Assembly (NCBI GenBank): GCA_041581635.1
Contig: JBFICW010000024.1
Coordinates: 1 to 44,121, forward strand
Direction of reading: 5' to 3'
DNA: 44,121 nt
Source: Porticoccus sp041581635
Lineage (GTDB): Bacteria > Pseudomonadota > Gammaproteobacteria > Pseudomonadales > Porticoccaceae
The notes beneath the pieces are model-generated. The model worked only from the letters and a program-made list of their open reading frames with translations. It searched no databases and was not told where the DNA came from. The position numbers and the translations under genes are program-made. Shown here piece after piece: positions 1-10,700 of the stretch; the stretch's first letter is position 1; each line of letters opens with the position of its first letter.

Positions 1-110
1 GCACAGACGCGAGTCAAAGCAGCTGTCAATGTCGTTTTACCGTGGTCAACGTGACCAATGGTGCCCACGTTTACGTGGGGCTTATTACGTTCAAACTTCT
101 CTTTAGCCAT
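1..110 (-). CDS. tufA: Elongation factor Tu, first copy (N-terminus only, cut by window edge)
   Basis: EF-Tu delivers aminoacyl-tRNA to the ribosome as a GTPase. The first 36 residues are visible, starting [14 protein letters not shown] and containing the P-loop GHVDHGKTT. The start codon is ATG at 110-108, preceded by a strong GGGAGG ribosome binding site. It lies 39 nt downstream of fusA, as the last gene of the classical rpsL-rpsG-fusA-tufA str operon. Bases 1-98 are identical to 16710-16807 in the complete second copy (tufB); the three differences in the visible part are synonymous changes in the first codons. The rest of the gene lies outside the window. Confidence 0.97.
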
Positions 111-149
111 TGTTACATCCTCCCGGAGATAAGCTTTAATATTTAAAAA

Positions 150-2255
150 TTAAACTTGATTCTTTGCCATTACTTCATCAGCAACATTTCTTGGTGCTTC
201 TGAGTATTTATCAAACTCCATGGTGAAGGTCGCGCGCCCTTGTGTTGCAGAACGAAGATCGGTTGCATAACCGAACATTTCCGCCAATGGCACCTCGGAT
301 TCGACGATTTTGCCCATAGCGCTATCGCCCATACCCAAAATTACACCGCGACGCCGGTTCAAATCACCGACCACATCACCCATGTTTTCTTCTGGTGTTA
401 CCACCTCGACCTTCATCATCGGCTCAAGCAGTACTGCGCCACCCTCAGAGGCTAGCCTCTTAGTGGCCAGAGAGCCGGCAATTTTAAACGCCATTTCATT
501 GGAGTCAACATCGTGGAAAGAACCATCGAACAGAGTTGCTTTCAACCCCAGCAATGGATAACCCGCGAGGACACCATTTTGCATCTGCTCGGAGATGCCC
601 TTCTCAACGGCAGGAATGTATTCTCTGGGCACAGCCCCACCGACAATTTCATTAACGAACTCCAAACCTTCGGCATTCGTGTCTTCTGCTGGCTCGAATT
701 TAATCCAGACATGACCATATTGACCCCGGCCGCCCGACTGGCGAACGAACTTACCTTCGACGTCACAGGTATTTTTTATTGCCTCACGATAGGCCACCTG
801 CGGCTTACCGATATTGGCTTCAACACTAAATTCTCGGCGCATTCTATCTACAAGAATATCGAGATGGAGCTCGCCCATACCTGAAATAATTGTCTGACCG
901 GACTCTTCGTCAGTCTTTACTCGAAACGACGGGTCTTCCTGAGCAAGCTTGCCCAACGCAACACCCATTTTCTCCTGGTCAGCCTTCGATCTTGGCTCTA
1001 CTGCTACCGAGATAACGGGTTCGGGAAACTCCATCCGTTCAAGAACGATTTTGTTGGTCTCAGAGCAAAGCGTGTCACCCGTGGTAACATCCTTCAATCC
1101 AATGGCTGCAGCAATGTCTCCAGCCAAGACCTCTTTAATATCTTCTCGACTATTTGAATGCATTTGAACCATGCGTCCAACACGTTCTTTTTTGTGCTTC
1201 ACTGAATTGTAAACGGCTGTACCACTTTGCAACGTTCCTGAATAAACGCGGAAAAAAGTCAGCGTACCAACAAACGGATCCGTCGCGATTTTAAATGCTA
1301 AGGCCGAAAAAGGTGCGCTATCATCGGCTTCTCGCGTCGCGACAGTCTCACCATCTTCCAGTGTGCCCTCAATCGCCTTAACTTCTGTCGGCGATGGCAA
1401 ATATTGAATAACCGCATCCAGCATTGCCTGCACGCCTTTATTCTTAAAGGCCGAGCCACCAAGTACGGGGACAATTTCATTGGCTAAGGTGCGCTGACGA
1501 ATAGCCGCGACAACCTCTTCCTCTGAAAGCTCGCCACCCTCAAGATACTTTTCCATTAGCTCATCGTTTGCTTCTGCAGCAGACTCAATAAGGTATTCGC
1601 GCATCTCTTCACACTGAGCAAGCATCTCATCGGGGATATCTGCATAGTCAAATGTCATGCCCTGATCAGCTTCATTCCAAAGAATCGCCTTCATCTTGAT
1701 GAGATCGACAATACCTTTGAATTCCTCTTCAGCACCAATCGTCATTTGTAGCGGCACTGCGTTGGCTCCCAGGCGCGCTTTGAGCTGCTTAACCACCATC
1801 ATGAAATCGGCGCCGGCACGGTCCATCTTATTGACAAACACCATGCGAGGCACTTCATATTTATTAGCCTGACGCCAGACTGTCTCAGTTTGTGGCTGCA
1901 CACCAGATGAGCCACAAAGCACCACAACAGCACCATCCAAAACACGAAGTGAACGCTCTACCTCAATGGTAAAGTCGACGTGCCCCGGAGTATCAATGAT
2001 ATTAATTCTGTGCTGTGGAAACTGCTGCTGCATTCCTGACCAAAAACAGGTGGTAGCTGCCGAGGTGATGGTAATACCTCGCTCCTGCTCTTGCTCCATC
2101 CAATCCATGGTAGCGGCGCCATCGTGTACTTCACCAATTTTATGAGATAGGCCCGTGTAGAACAGCACTCTCTCAGTGGTGGTGGTCTTACCGGCATCGA
2201 CGTGTGCACAGATGCCAATATTACGATAACGAGCTATGGGAGTCTTTCGAGCCAC
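150..2255 (-). CDS. fusA: Elongation factor G
   Basis: Translocation GTPase of the ribosome, 701 residues, the usual length for bacterial EF-G. The G domain shows the P-loop AHVDAGKTTTTER near residue 17, the switch region with DTPGHVDF near residue 89 and NKMDRAGAD near residue 143. Domain IV is seen in the GGRGQYGHVWIKFEP segment, and the end is typical of EF-G domain V. The start codon is GTG (2255-2253), chosen because MARKTPIARYRNIGICAHVDAG is the standard EF-G start and an AAGGAAAG ribosome binding site lies just upstream. It is the third gene of the str operon, between rpsG and tufA. A terminator-like hairpin lies in the rpsG-fusA gap. Confidence 0.98.
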   Translation of the reverse strand: MARKTPIARYRNIGICAHVDAGKTTTTERVLFYTGLSHKIGEVHDGAATMDWMEQEQERGITITSAATTCFWSGMQQQFPQHRINIIDTPGHVDFTIEVERSLRVLDGAVVVLCGSSGVQPQTETVWRQANKYEVPRMVFVNKMDRAGADFMMVVKQLKARLGANAVPLQMTIGAEEEFKGIVDLIKMKAILWNEADQGMTFDYADIPDEMLAQCEEMREYLIESAAEANDELMEKYLEGGELSEEEVVAAIRQRTLANEIVPVLGGSAFKNKGVQAMLDAVIQYLPSPTEVKAIEGTLEDGETVATREADDSAPFSALAFKIATDPFVGTLTFFRVYSGTLQSGTAVYNSVKHKKERVGRMVQMHSNSREDIKEVLAGDIAAAIGLKDVTTGDTLCSETNKIVLERMEFPEPVISVAVEPRSKADQEKMGVALGKLAQEDPSFRVKTDEESGQTIISGMGELHLDILVDRMRREFSVEANIGKPQVAYREAIKNTCDVEGKFVRQSGGRGQYGHVWIKFEPAEDTNAEGLEFVNEIVGGAVPREYIPAVEKGISEQMQNGVLAGYPLLGLKATLFDGSFHDVDSNEMAFKIAGSLATKRLASEGGAVLLEPMMKVEVVTPEENMGDVVGDLNRRRGVILGMGDSAMGKIVESEVPLAEMFGYATDLRSATQGRATFTMEFDKYSEAPRNVADEVMAKNQV

Positions 2256-2314
2256 AGTCTTTCCTTAATGCGATTAATTTAAATAGCTAATCTAAAACAA
2301 TTAATCTTATAAAC

Positions 2315-2349
2315 CACAAAAGGTAGCTGACAACAGCTACCCTTTTGTG
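2315..2349 (-). terminator. Attenuator-like hairpin between rpsG and fusA
   Basis: On the minus strand a GGTAGCTG / CAGCTACC stem closes a TTGT loop. The flanking CACAAAA / TTTTGTG extends it to about 15 paired bases with one bulged G. The descending arm gives TTTTGTGGTTTAT after the GC-rich stem, which resembles an intrinsic terminator with an imperfect U-tract. It sits inside the str operon, so partial termination or an RNA processing site is more likely than full termination. Function is inferred. Confidence 0.55.
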
Positions 2350-2374
2350 AAACATCAACTTACCGATACAACGG

Positions 2375-2845
2375 TCAGAATCGGAAGTGAGAGAACGCCT
2401 TGTTGGCTTCTGCCATACGATGGACGTCTTCACGCTTCTTAACTGCACCACCTTTATTTTGGTGTGCATCAATAATTTCACCGGCCAAACGCTGTGACAT
2501 GGACTTCTCACCACGAGAGCGAGCGTAGTCAACCAACCAGCGCATTGCCAAAGCTACGCGACGGGCGGGGCGAACCTCAATTGGCACCTGATAAGTAGCA
2601 CCACCAACACGGCGAGACTTAACCTCGACAAGAGGTGAAATGTTGTCGAGTGCAGATTCAAAAATGGCAACAGGATCTTCTTTAAGGCGGCTTTCTACCA
2701 AATCCAAAGCACCGTAGATGATACGCTCAGCTACTGCTTTTTTACCGCTAACCATCACGTGGTTCATAAACTTAGCCAAGGTGACATTGCCGAACTTAGG
2801 GTCAGGCAGAATTTCACGCTTAGCGACTACTCTTCTTCTAGGCAT
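2375..2845 (-). CDS. rpsG: 30S ribosomal protein S7
   Basis: Primary 16S rRNA-binding protein that nucleates assembly of the 30S head. The 156 residues start MPRRRVVAKREILPDPKFG and include the conserved segments VNHVMVSGKK-like (NHVMVSGKKAVAE) and VGGATYQVPIEVRP. The ATG start at 2845 follows a purine-rich GAGAAGAG box. It lies between rpsL (93-nt gap) and fusA in the str operon. In E. coli the rpsL-rpsG gap carries the S7 translational operator; the equivalent gap here (2846-2938) is GC-rich and may fold, but I could not identify a definite operator. Confidence 0.98.
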   Translation of the reverse strand: MPRRRVVAKREILPDPKFGNVTLAKFMNHVMVSGKKAVAERIIYGALDLVESRLKEDPVAIFESALDNISPLVEVKSRRVGGATYQVPIEVRPARRVALAMRWLVDYARSRGEKSMSQRLAGEIIDAHQNKGGAVKKREDVHRMAEANKAFSHFRF

Positions 2846-2938
2846 AATCTAGCTCTTCTCTTCAGGGTTTTCCGGGATAAACATGTGCTCTTGCACACCC
2901 GGCCTTACTCGGTTCTTACCGACGCAAAGTAACGCCCC

Positions 2939-3310
2939 TTACTTAGGACGTTTAGTACCGTACTTAGAACGACGCTGCTTACGGTTATTCACACCAGCAG
3001 TATCAAGGCTACCTCGAACAGTGTGATAACGCACACCAGGTAGATCCTTAACACGACCACCGCGAATTAATACAACGCTGTGTTCTTGTAGGTTATGCCC
3101 CTCACCACCAATATACGAAGTTACTTCGTAGCCATTGGTAAGACGAACACGACATACTTTACGCAGTGCTGAGTTCGGCTTCTTAGGTGTTGTTGTGTAT
3201 ACACGGGTGCACACACCACGGCGCTGCGGGCAAGCCTGCAGTGCTGGCACATCGCTTTTAGCGACTTTGCGTTTTCTCGGCTTACGAACCAACTGGTTGA
3301 TCGTTGCCAT
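2939..3310 (-). CDS. rpsL: 30S ribosomal protein S12
   Basis: Decoding-centre ribosomal protein, 123 residues, starting MATINQLVRKPRKRKVAKS. The TTTPKKPNSALRKVCRVRL segment keeps the wild-type lysine at the position whose substitution (K42/K43) gives streptomycin resistance. The second loop, GGRVKDLPGVRYHTVRG, is also wild type. It is the first gene of the str operon and has its own strong promoter 85 nt upstream (see 3395-3423). The ATG at 3310 follows a GGAG ribosome binding site. Confidence 0.98.
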   Translation of the reverse strand: MATINQLVRKPRKRKVAKSDVPALQACPQRRGVCTRVYTTTPKKPNSALRKVCRVRLTNGYEVTSYIGGEGHNLQEHSVVLIRGGRVKDLPGVRYHTVRGSLDTAGVNNRKQRRSKYGTKRPK

Positions 3311-3394
3311 TTAATAACTCCAAACAATACGCCTTCACTATGAAGGCTTTAATAAACAGACCCGCAAAAACGGACCCCTATTCAGGGAGGCGGC

Positions 3395-3423
3395 ATTCTA
3401 AAGATACCGGCTCCTAGAGTCAA
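3395..3423 (-). promoter_or_regulatory. Sigma70-type promoter of the str operon
   Basis: Read on the minus strand, a TTGACT -35 box (3423-3418), an exact 17-bp spacer and a TAGAAT -10 box (3400-3395) are followed by a GCCGCC discriminator. The layout matches strong ribosomal promoters that respond to ppGpp through a GC-rich discriminator (family knowledge). It lies in the 145-nt rpoC-rpsL gap and gives an untranslated leader of roughly 75-80 nt. Confidence 0.8.
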
Positions 3424-3455
3424 GCGACCACAGAGGGATCGCACTACTCATTTTG

Positions 3456-6400
3456 TTACTCGTCGCCGGAGCTCAGAGCTTCACTCAATGCCGCTTCGAT
3501 ATCGAGAGCACTAACGGTGGTTTCACTCGCAGATTCGCGATCTTTACGACGCTGTGCGTGATAGGTCAAACCAGTCCCAGCAGGTATCAATCGACCCACA
3601 ACAACGTTCTCTTTTAGGCCACGCAGCGGATCTGATTTACCCGTAACAGAGGCCTCGGTTAGAACACGAGTGGTTTCCTGGAAGGATGCCGCAGAGATAA
3701 AGCTCTCCGTCGCCAATGATGCCTTGGTAATACCAAGCAACAGGCGCTCATACTTGGCAGGGAACTTCCCATCCAATTCAAGCTTCTCGTTTTCTTCCAG
3801 AACACGGTTAAATTCAACCTGCTCACCTTTAACAAAGGAGGAATCACCCATTTCAGTAATTTCCACCTTACGGAGCATCTGTCGGCAGATAACCTCGATG
3901 TGTTTATCGTTGATCTTTACGCCCTGAAGACGGTATACGTCCTGGATTTCGTTACCGATATATTTCGCCAGAGAGTCCACACCCTGCAATCGCAGAATGT
4001 CATGAGGATTCTCAGGACCATCAGCGATAATCTCACCCTTGGAGACGTGCTCACCTTCAAAGACACCCAGCTGACGCCATTTAGGAATGAGAGCCTCATA
4101 ATGGGTACTGCCATCGGGAAGTAACTGACCATCATTAGGCGTAATCACCAAGCGACGCTTACCTTTAGTCTCCTTACCAAAGCTTACCGTACCGGTAATT
4201 TCAGCCAGGATAGCAGGGTCTTTCGGCTTACGCGCTTCAAACAAATCAGCTACGCGTGGCAAACCACCGGTAATATCACGTGTTTTGGAGCCTTCCTGCG
4301 GTATACGAGCCACAACATCACCAGCACCCACATGGCTGCCATCTGTAATGCTCAAAATAGCACTGGCTGGCAACATGTAATGTGCGGGTACCGTAGAGTT
4401 GGCAAATGTCAGCTCTTTGCCATCGTCACCCAACAAGGTCACCATTGGCTTCAAGTCTTTACCCGCCGATGGGCGCTCATTGGGATCTACGATCGCAATG
4501 CTAGACAACCCTGTCATCTCATCGGTCTGGCTAAGGATACTAAGCCCCTCCTCCATTCCAGAGAATGAAGCCGTACCAGCCACTTCAGTAATAATGGGGT
4601 GTGTGTGGGGATCCCAGTTGGCAACCACATCGCCAGCCTGCACAGCAGAACCTTCTTTAACCTTGATCATTGCGCCATAGGGCAACTTATAACGCTCGCG
4701 CTCACGGCCGTTCTCATCTGCCAAGGCCAGCTCACCGGAGCGAGATACCGCTACCAGCTCGCCATTTTCTCGCTCCACAACCTTGATGTTAATTAGACGT
4801 ATGGTGCCGCCCATCTTAACTTGGATGCTATCAACAGCAGAGGCACGCGAGGCGGCACCACCAATGTGGAAAGTCCGCATAGTCAACTGTGTACCCGGCT
4901 CACCGATTGACTGAGCCGCGATAACACCAATTGCTTCACCGGAGTTCACCATGTGGCCACGAGCCAAATCACGACCGTAACACGCAGAACAAATACCGTA
5001 GCGCGTATCACAGGTAATTGGTGAGCGAACTTTCACCTCGTCGATACCCAATATTTCCAGGTGCTCGACCCATTTCTCGTCGATCATTGTACCGGCATCT
5101 ACGGCAATATCATTAGTGCCTGGCTTGACCACATCCACAGCGACAACACGACCCAAAATACGATCACCCAAGGATTCGATAATATCGCCACCCTCAATAA
5201 CCGGGGTCATCAACAGGCCCTCGGTAGCGCCACAATCCTCTTCTACAACCACCAGATCCTGAGAAACATCAACCAAGCGACGAGTCAGATAACCTGAGTT
5301 AGCCGTTTTCAATGCGGTATCAGCCAAACCTTTACGAGCACCGTGAGTAGAGATGAAGTACTGCAGTACGTTCAAGCCTTCACGGAAGTTTGCGGTAATT
5401 GGCGTCTCAATAATGGAACCATCAGGACGAGCCATAAGACCACGCATACCGGCTAGCTGACGAATCTGCGCGGGGGAACCTCGAGCACCAGAATCGGCCA
5501 TGATAAAGACAGAGTTAAATGAGGGTTGATTCTCTTCCTCGCCATCACTATTAATCACTGGCTCGGTACTAATTACTTCCATCATGGCTTTTGCCACTTG
5601 GTCGTTAGCCCGAGACCATATATCAATCACTTTGTTGTACTTCTCACCCTGAGTGACCAGGCCGGAGGAAAACTGACTTTCGATTTCCTTCACTTCGTCA
5701 TCCGCACGAGCGATGATTTCACCCTTCGCATCGGGAATTGTGAAGTCATTAACACCAATCGATGCACCTGATTTAGTAGAAAAATCAAAGCCGGTATACA
5801 TCAACTGATCAGCAAAAATTACCGTCGCCTTCAAACCGACGTCGCGATAGCAGCGGTTAATAATTCTCGAAATAGCCTTTTTCGTCATCGCCTGGTTAAC
5901 AAGGTCAAAGCCCAAACCTTCCGGTACGATATCCCACAGCATTGCACGACCGACGGTGGTATCAATAATGGAAGTATCTTCTAGACGCTCACCCTCTTCA
6001 TTAAAGGTAACCTGGGTAATACGCACTTTAACGCGAGCCTGCAGGTGTGCCTGCTTGCTGTAATAGGCGCGAGACACTTCCTGCAGATTAGCAAAGACTC
6101 TACCTTCACCTGGCGCATTTACCCGATCACGGGTCATGTAGTACAAGCCCAGCACAACGTCCTGAGAAGGCACAATAATGGGCTCACCGTTTGCCGGTGA
6201 CAGAATGTTGTTGGTGGACATCATCAGCCCGCGGGCCTCGAGCTGAGCCTCCAGCGTCAACGGCACGTGTACCGCCATCTGGTCACCATCGAAGTCAGCG
6301 TTATAGGCCGCACATACCAATGGGTGCAACTGAATAGCTTTACCCTCAATCAGCACGGGCTCAAATGCCTGAATACCAAGACGGTGAAGCGTTGGCGCAC

Positions 6401-7673
6401 GGTTCAACATGACGGGGTGCTCGCGAATCACTTCGTCGAGAATATCCCAGACCACCGGCTCTTCCCGCTCAACCATTTTCTTGGCCGCTTTAATCGTGGT
6501 CGCTAAACCACGCAATTCCAGCTTGGAGAAAATAAAGGGCTTGAACAGCTCCAATGCCATGCGCTTAGGCAGTCCACACTGATGCAAGCGAAGTCTAGGG
6601 CCAACCACAATGACCGACCGGCCTGAGTAGTCCACACGCTTACCAAGCAAGTTCTGACGGAAGCGACCCTGCTTACCTTTAATCATATCGGCAAGCGATT
6701 TCAGAGGACGCTTATTTGAACCAGTAATAGCTCGACCGCGACGACCGTTATCCAGCAGTGCATCAACTGATTCCTGCAACATACGCTTTTCGTTACGCAC
6801 GATAATATCCGGCGCATTCAACTCCAACAGTCGCTTCAGACGATTGTTCCGGTTTATCACTCGACGGTAGAGATCATTCAGGTCGGAGGTGGCAAAACGA
6901 CCGCCATCCAACGGTACCAACGGTCTCAGATCTGGCGGCAATACCGGCAATGCTTCCAAAATCATCCACTCAGGCTTATTGCCGGATCCGAGGAACGCTT
7001 CCAGTAGCTTGAGACGCTTGGAGAATTTTTTAATTTTAGTTTCTGAGCGAGTATTTGGAATTTCTTCACGGATCGTGGCAATTTCTTGCTCAAGATCGAG
7101 ATCCTTCATAAGTGACTGGATACCTTCAGCACCCATCATCGCTTCAAAATCATCACCAAATTCTTCCATCGACTGGAAGTATTCTTCATCGGTGAGAAGC
7201 TGCCCACGCTCAAGGGTCGTCATACCGGGATCGGTAACAACAAATGACTCGAAATATAGAACCCGCTCGATTTCGCGCAACGTCATGTCCAGCATGAGGC
7301 CAATGCGGGAGGGTAATGATTTCAGGAACCAAATATGTGCAACAGGGCAAGCTAGTTCAATGTGGCCCATACGTTCACGACGCACCTTGGCCAAGGTAAC
7401 TTCAACGCCACATTTTTCACAAACAATACCGCGGTGTTTCATACGCTTGTATTTGCCGCAGAGACACTCATAGTCCTTAACCGGGCCAAAAAGTTTGGCA
7501 CAGAACAAGCCTTCTCGCTCGGGCTTGAAGGTACGGTAATTAATTGTTTCCGGCTTTTTAACTTCGCCGAAAGACCACGACCGGATCATATCCGGTGAAG
7601 CCAGGCTGATACGTATGGCATCAAACTCGCCAGTTTGATCCTGTGACTTGAGAAGATTCAGTAAGTCTTTCAA
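3456..7673 (-). CDS. rpoC: RNA polymerase beta' subunit
   Basis: Catalytic largest subunit of RNA polymerase, 1405 residues against 1407 in E. coli. The N-terminal zinc site reads CLCGKYKRMKHRGIVCEKCG, and the Mg-binding active-site loop NADFDGDQMAVH lies near residue 460. The second zinc cluster (CDTRYGICSACYG) and the trigger-loop region (GEPGTQLTMRTFHIGG) follow near residues 890-930. The start codon appears to be TTG (7673-7671, MKDLLNLLK), with a GGAG box 8 nt upstream; no ATG or GTG fits the family N-terminus, and E. coli rpoC also uses a non-ATG start. It follows rpoB by 71 nt, a gap holding a small GC hairpin. Confidence 0.98.
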   Translation of the reverse strand: MKDLLNLLKSQDQTGEFDAIRISLASPDMIRSWSFGEVKKPETINYRTFKPEREGLFCAKLFGPVKDYECLCGKYKRMKHRGIVCEKCGVEVTLAKVRRERMGHIELACPVAHIWFLKSLPSRIGLMLDMTLREIERVLYFESFVVTDPGMTTLERGQLLTDEEYFQSMEEFGDDFEAMMGAEGIQSLMKDLDLEQEIATIREEIPNTRSETKIKKFSKRLKLLEAFLGSGNKPEWMILEALPVLPPDLRPLVPLDGGRFATSDLNDLYRRVINRNNRLKRLLELNAPDIIVRNEKRMLQESVDALLDNGRRGRAITGSNKRPLKSLADMIKGKQGRFRQNLLGKRVDYSGRSVIVVGPRLRLHQCGLPKRMALELFKPFIFSKLELRGLATTIKAAKKMVEREEPVVWDILDEVIREHPVMLNRAPTLHRLGIQAFEPVLIEGKAIQLHPLVCAAYNADFDGDQMAVHVPLTLEAQLEARGLMMSTNNILSPANGEPIIVPSQDVVLGLYYMTRDRVNAPGEGRVFANLQEVSRAYYSKQAHLQARVKVRITQVTFNEEGERLEDTSIIDTTVGRAMLWDIVPEGLGFDLVNQAMTKKAISRIINRCYRDVGLKATVIFADQLMYTGFDFSTKSGASIGVNDFTIPDAKGEIIARADDEVKEIESQFSSGLVTQGEKYNKVIDIWSRANDQVAKAMMEVISTEPVINSDGEEENQPSFNSVFIMADSGARGSPAQIRQLAGMRGLMARPDGSIIETPITANFREGLNVLQYFISTHGARKGLADTALKTANSGYLTRRLVDVSQDLVVVEEDCGATEGLLMTPVIEGGDIIESLGDRILGRVVAVDVVKPGTNDIAVDAGTMIDEKWVEHLEILGIDEVKVRSPITCDTRYGICSACYGRDLARGHMVNSGEAIGVIAAQSIGEPGTQLTMRTFHIGGAASRASAVDSIQVKMGGTIRLINIKVVERENGELVAVSRSGELALADENGRERERYKLPYGAMIKVKEGSAVQAGDVVANWDPHTHPIITEVAGTASFSGMEEGLSILSQTDEMTGLSSIAIVDPNERPSAGKDLKPMVTLLGDDGKELTFANSTVPAHYMLPASAILSITDGSHVGAGDVVARIPQEGSKTRDITGGLPRVADLFEARKPKDPAILAEITGTVSFGKETKGKRRLVITPNDGQLLPDGSTHYEALIPKWRQLGVFEGEHVSKGEIIADGPENPHDILRLQGVDSLAKYIGNEIQDVYRLQGVKINDKHIEVICRQMLRKVEITEMGDSSFVKGEQVEFNRVLEENEKLELDGKFPAKYERLLLGITKASLATESFISAASFQETTRVLTEASVTGKSDPLRGLKENVVVGRLIPAGTGLTYHAQRRKDRESASETTVSALDIEAALSEALSSGDE

Positions 7674-7707
7674 TGCCTTTCTCCAGAGTGGGTGCTACTT
7701 TTGCGCA

Positions 7708-7724
7708 GCGGGCACAAGGCCCGC
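7708..7724 (-). other. GC-rich hairpin in the rpoB-rpoC gap
   Basis: A perfect 6-bp stem, GCGGGC / GCCCGC, with a 5-nt loop lies between the rpoB stop and the rpoC start. No U-tract follows on the minus strand, so it is not a terminator. It may pace translation or mark a processing site. Confidence 0.4.
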
Positions 7725-7744
7725 CCCCAACTTAACTTTGATCG

Positions 7745-10700
7745 TTACTCGTTTTCCAACTCGATGTTGATACCCAACGAGCGGATTTCTTTCACCAGCA
7801 CGTTGAAGGATTCCGGCATGCCGGGCTCCATACGGTGATCACCATCAACGATGTTTTTATACATCTTGGTTCGACCGTTCACATCATCGGACTTGACCGT
7901 CAACATTTCTTGCAGGGTATAGGCGGCACCATAGGCTTCCAACGCCCAGACCTCCATCTCCCCGAAACGCTGACCACCAAACTGGGCTTTACCACCCAAT
8001 GGTTGCTGAGTAACCAAGCTGTATGAACCAGTGGAACGTGCATGCATTTTGTCATCCACCAAGTGGTTCAGCTTCAGCATATACATGTAGCCAACCGTCA
8101 CCGGGCGTTCAAATTGATCTCCGGTTCGGCCATCATAGAGATGCATCTGGCCACTTTCAGGTAAATCAGCCAGCTCTAGAAGCCTCTTGATCTCCTCTTC
8201 CTTGGCGCCATCAAATACTGGTGTCGCCATAGGAACACCTTTACGGAGATTCCCGGCAAGCTCTTCTATTTCACCGACTGAGAACTTGTCCAGACCAACC
8301 GGCTTGGTACCGATGCCAACATCATAGATCTCTTGAAGGAACTTGCGAATTTCCGCAGTTTTCCTCTGCTCAACGATCATTTTGTCGATTTTTTCACCCA
8401 GGGTTTTCGCTGCAAGCCCCATATGGGTTTCAAGGATCTGACCGACGTTCATACGCGACGGAACACCCAAAGGATTCAAGACCACATCGACGGGAACACC
8501 GTTCTCATCATGCGGCATATCTTCGACGGGCATAATGACCGAGATAACACCTTTGTTACCATGACGCCCTGCCATCTTGTCACCAGGCTGAACGCGACGC
8601 TTAATCGCGAGGTAAACCTTAACTGTTTTCAGGACACCAGGCGCCAAGTCATCGCCGCTTTGCAGTTTGCCTTTCTTATCTGCAAAACGCTCATCTAGTA
8701 TTTTACGACGCTCTTCTAGCAACTCTTCTGCACGGGCAACTTGCTCATTTAAAGCATCATCGCTCATGCGAACCTTAAACCAGTCGTCGCCAGTGTAATC
8801 TGCCACCGCCTCTGCAGTCAGCTCATCACCCTTCTTGAGGCCCGTAGCCTTAACCACCTTACTGCCACTCAATGCTGCAGTAAGACGCTCGAAGGTTGCA
8901 TTTTGCATAATGCGGTATTCGTCGTTTAAATCCTGACGGAACTGATCGAGAGCAGCGGTTTCAATCTGCAATGAACGCTGATCCTTTTCCAAACCTTCAC
9001 GGGTAAACACCTGCACATCAATAACGGTGCCTTTGGTACCTGAGGGAACCCGCAGCGACGTGTCTTTAACGTCGGAAGCTTTTTCGCCAAAGATCGCACG
9101 CAGTAGTTTTTCTTCAGGAGTCAGCTGAGTTTCACCCTTAGGTGTTACCTTGCCGACCAGAATGTCACCGGCAGCCACCTCGGCCCCGATATAGACAATG
9201 CCCGACTCATCCAGGCGCGATAGGGCAGACTCACCAACATTAGGAATATCTGCAGTAATTTCCTCGGAACCCAACTTCGTATCACGAGCCGTACACGTCA
9301 GCTCCTGAATATGGATCGTTGTAAAACGGTCTTCCTGAACTACGCGCTCTGAGATCAGTATCGAATCTTCGAAGTTGTAACCATTCCAGGGCATAAAGGC
9401 GATACGCATGTTTTGACCAAGCGCCAATTCACCCATATCAATCGAGGGACCATCGGCAAGAATATCACCTCTGGCAATAGTGTCGCCCTGCCGAACAATC
9501 GGACGCTGGTTAATACAGGTATTTTGGTTTGAACGGGTATATTTCGTCAGGTTGTAGATATCTACACCAGCATCACCCGATTCAACTTCTGCATCACTAA
9601 CGCGGACAACAATACGGCCTGAATCTACGTTTTCAATAACACCGCCACGACGAGCCACAACACAGACGCCTGAGTCGCCTGCCACATAACGTTCAAAACC
9701 TGTACCCACTAATGGCTTTTCAGCTTTTAACGTTGGCACAGCCTGACGCTGCATGTTTGAACCCATCAGTGCTCGGTTTGCATCATCGTGCTCAAGAAAT
9801 GGGATCAATGACGCCGCCACGGAGACTACCTGTTGTGGCGACACATCCATATATTGAACCTCCGAGGGAGGTTTGATCGTAAATTCACTTTGGTGACGTA
9901 CGCTGACCAGCTCTTCACAAAGCTTGCCGTTTTTATCAACTTCAGCCGAAGCCTGAGCGATCACATAGCTCGCTTCATTGATAGCAGACAAATACTCAAT
10001 ATCATCTGTCACCTTGCAATCGACAACTTTACGATAAGGCGTTTCCAGAAAGCCGTAGTCATTGGTACGAGCATAAGCTGCCAGAGAGTTGATCAGACCA
10101 ATGTTTGGCCCTTCTGGTGTCTCAATAGGGCAGACTCGGCCATAGTGTGTAGGGTGTACGTCGCGCACTTCAAAGCCAGCACGCTCACGAGTTAGACCAC
10201 CCGGCCCAAGAGCAGAGACACGACGCTTATGCGTCACCTCGGATAGAGGGTTGTTCTGATCCATAAACTGGGAGAGCTGACTAGAACCAAAGAATTCTTT
10301 CATCGCAGCAGCTACGGGTTTGGCATTCACCAAATCCTGCGGCATCAAGCCGTCAGACTCAGCAACAGACAAACGCTCTTTAACTGCTCGCTCAACGCGA
10401 ACCAGACCAATACGGAACTGGTTTTCTGCCATTTCACCTACAGAACGAATACGACGGTTACCCAAGTGATCGATATCATCGACAGTACCCTTGCCATCGC
10501 GAATACCGATAAGCACTTTAAGCGCATCAACAATATCTTCGCGACTAAGCGTACCCTCGCCCGTCTCTTCTTCACGACCGAGACGACGATTAAATTTCAT
10601 CCGGCCAACGGAGGAGAGGTCATAACGCTCAAGGCTAAAGAATAAATTGTTAAACAGGTTTTCAGCAGACTCTTTGGTAGGGGGTTCGCCCGGACGCATC

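Noticed and set aside
6889..7473. 194-codon plus-strand ORF opposite rpoC
   Set aside because: Antisense shadow of rpoC with low-complexity Ser/Arg composition and no recognisable domain.
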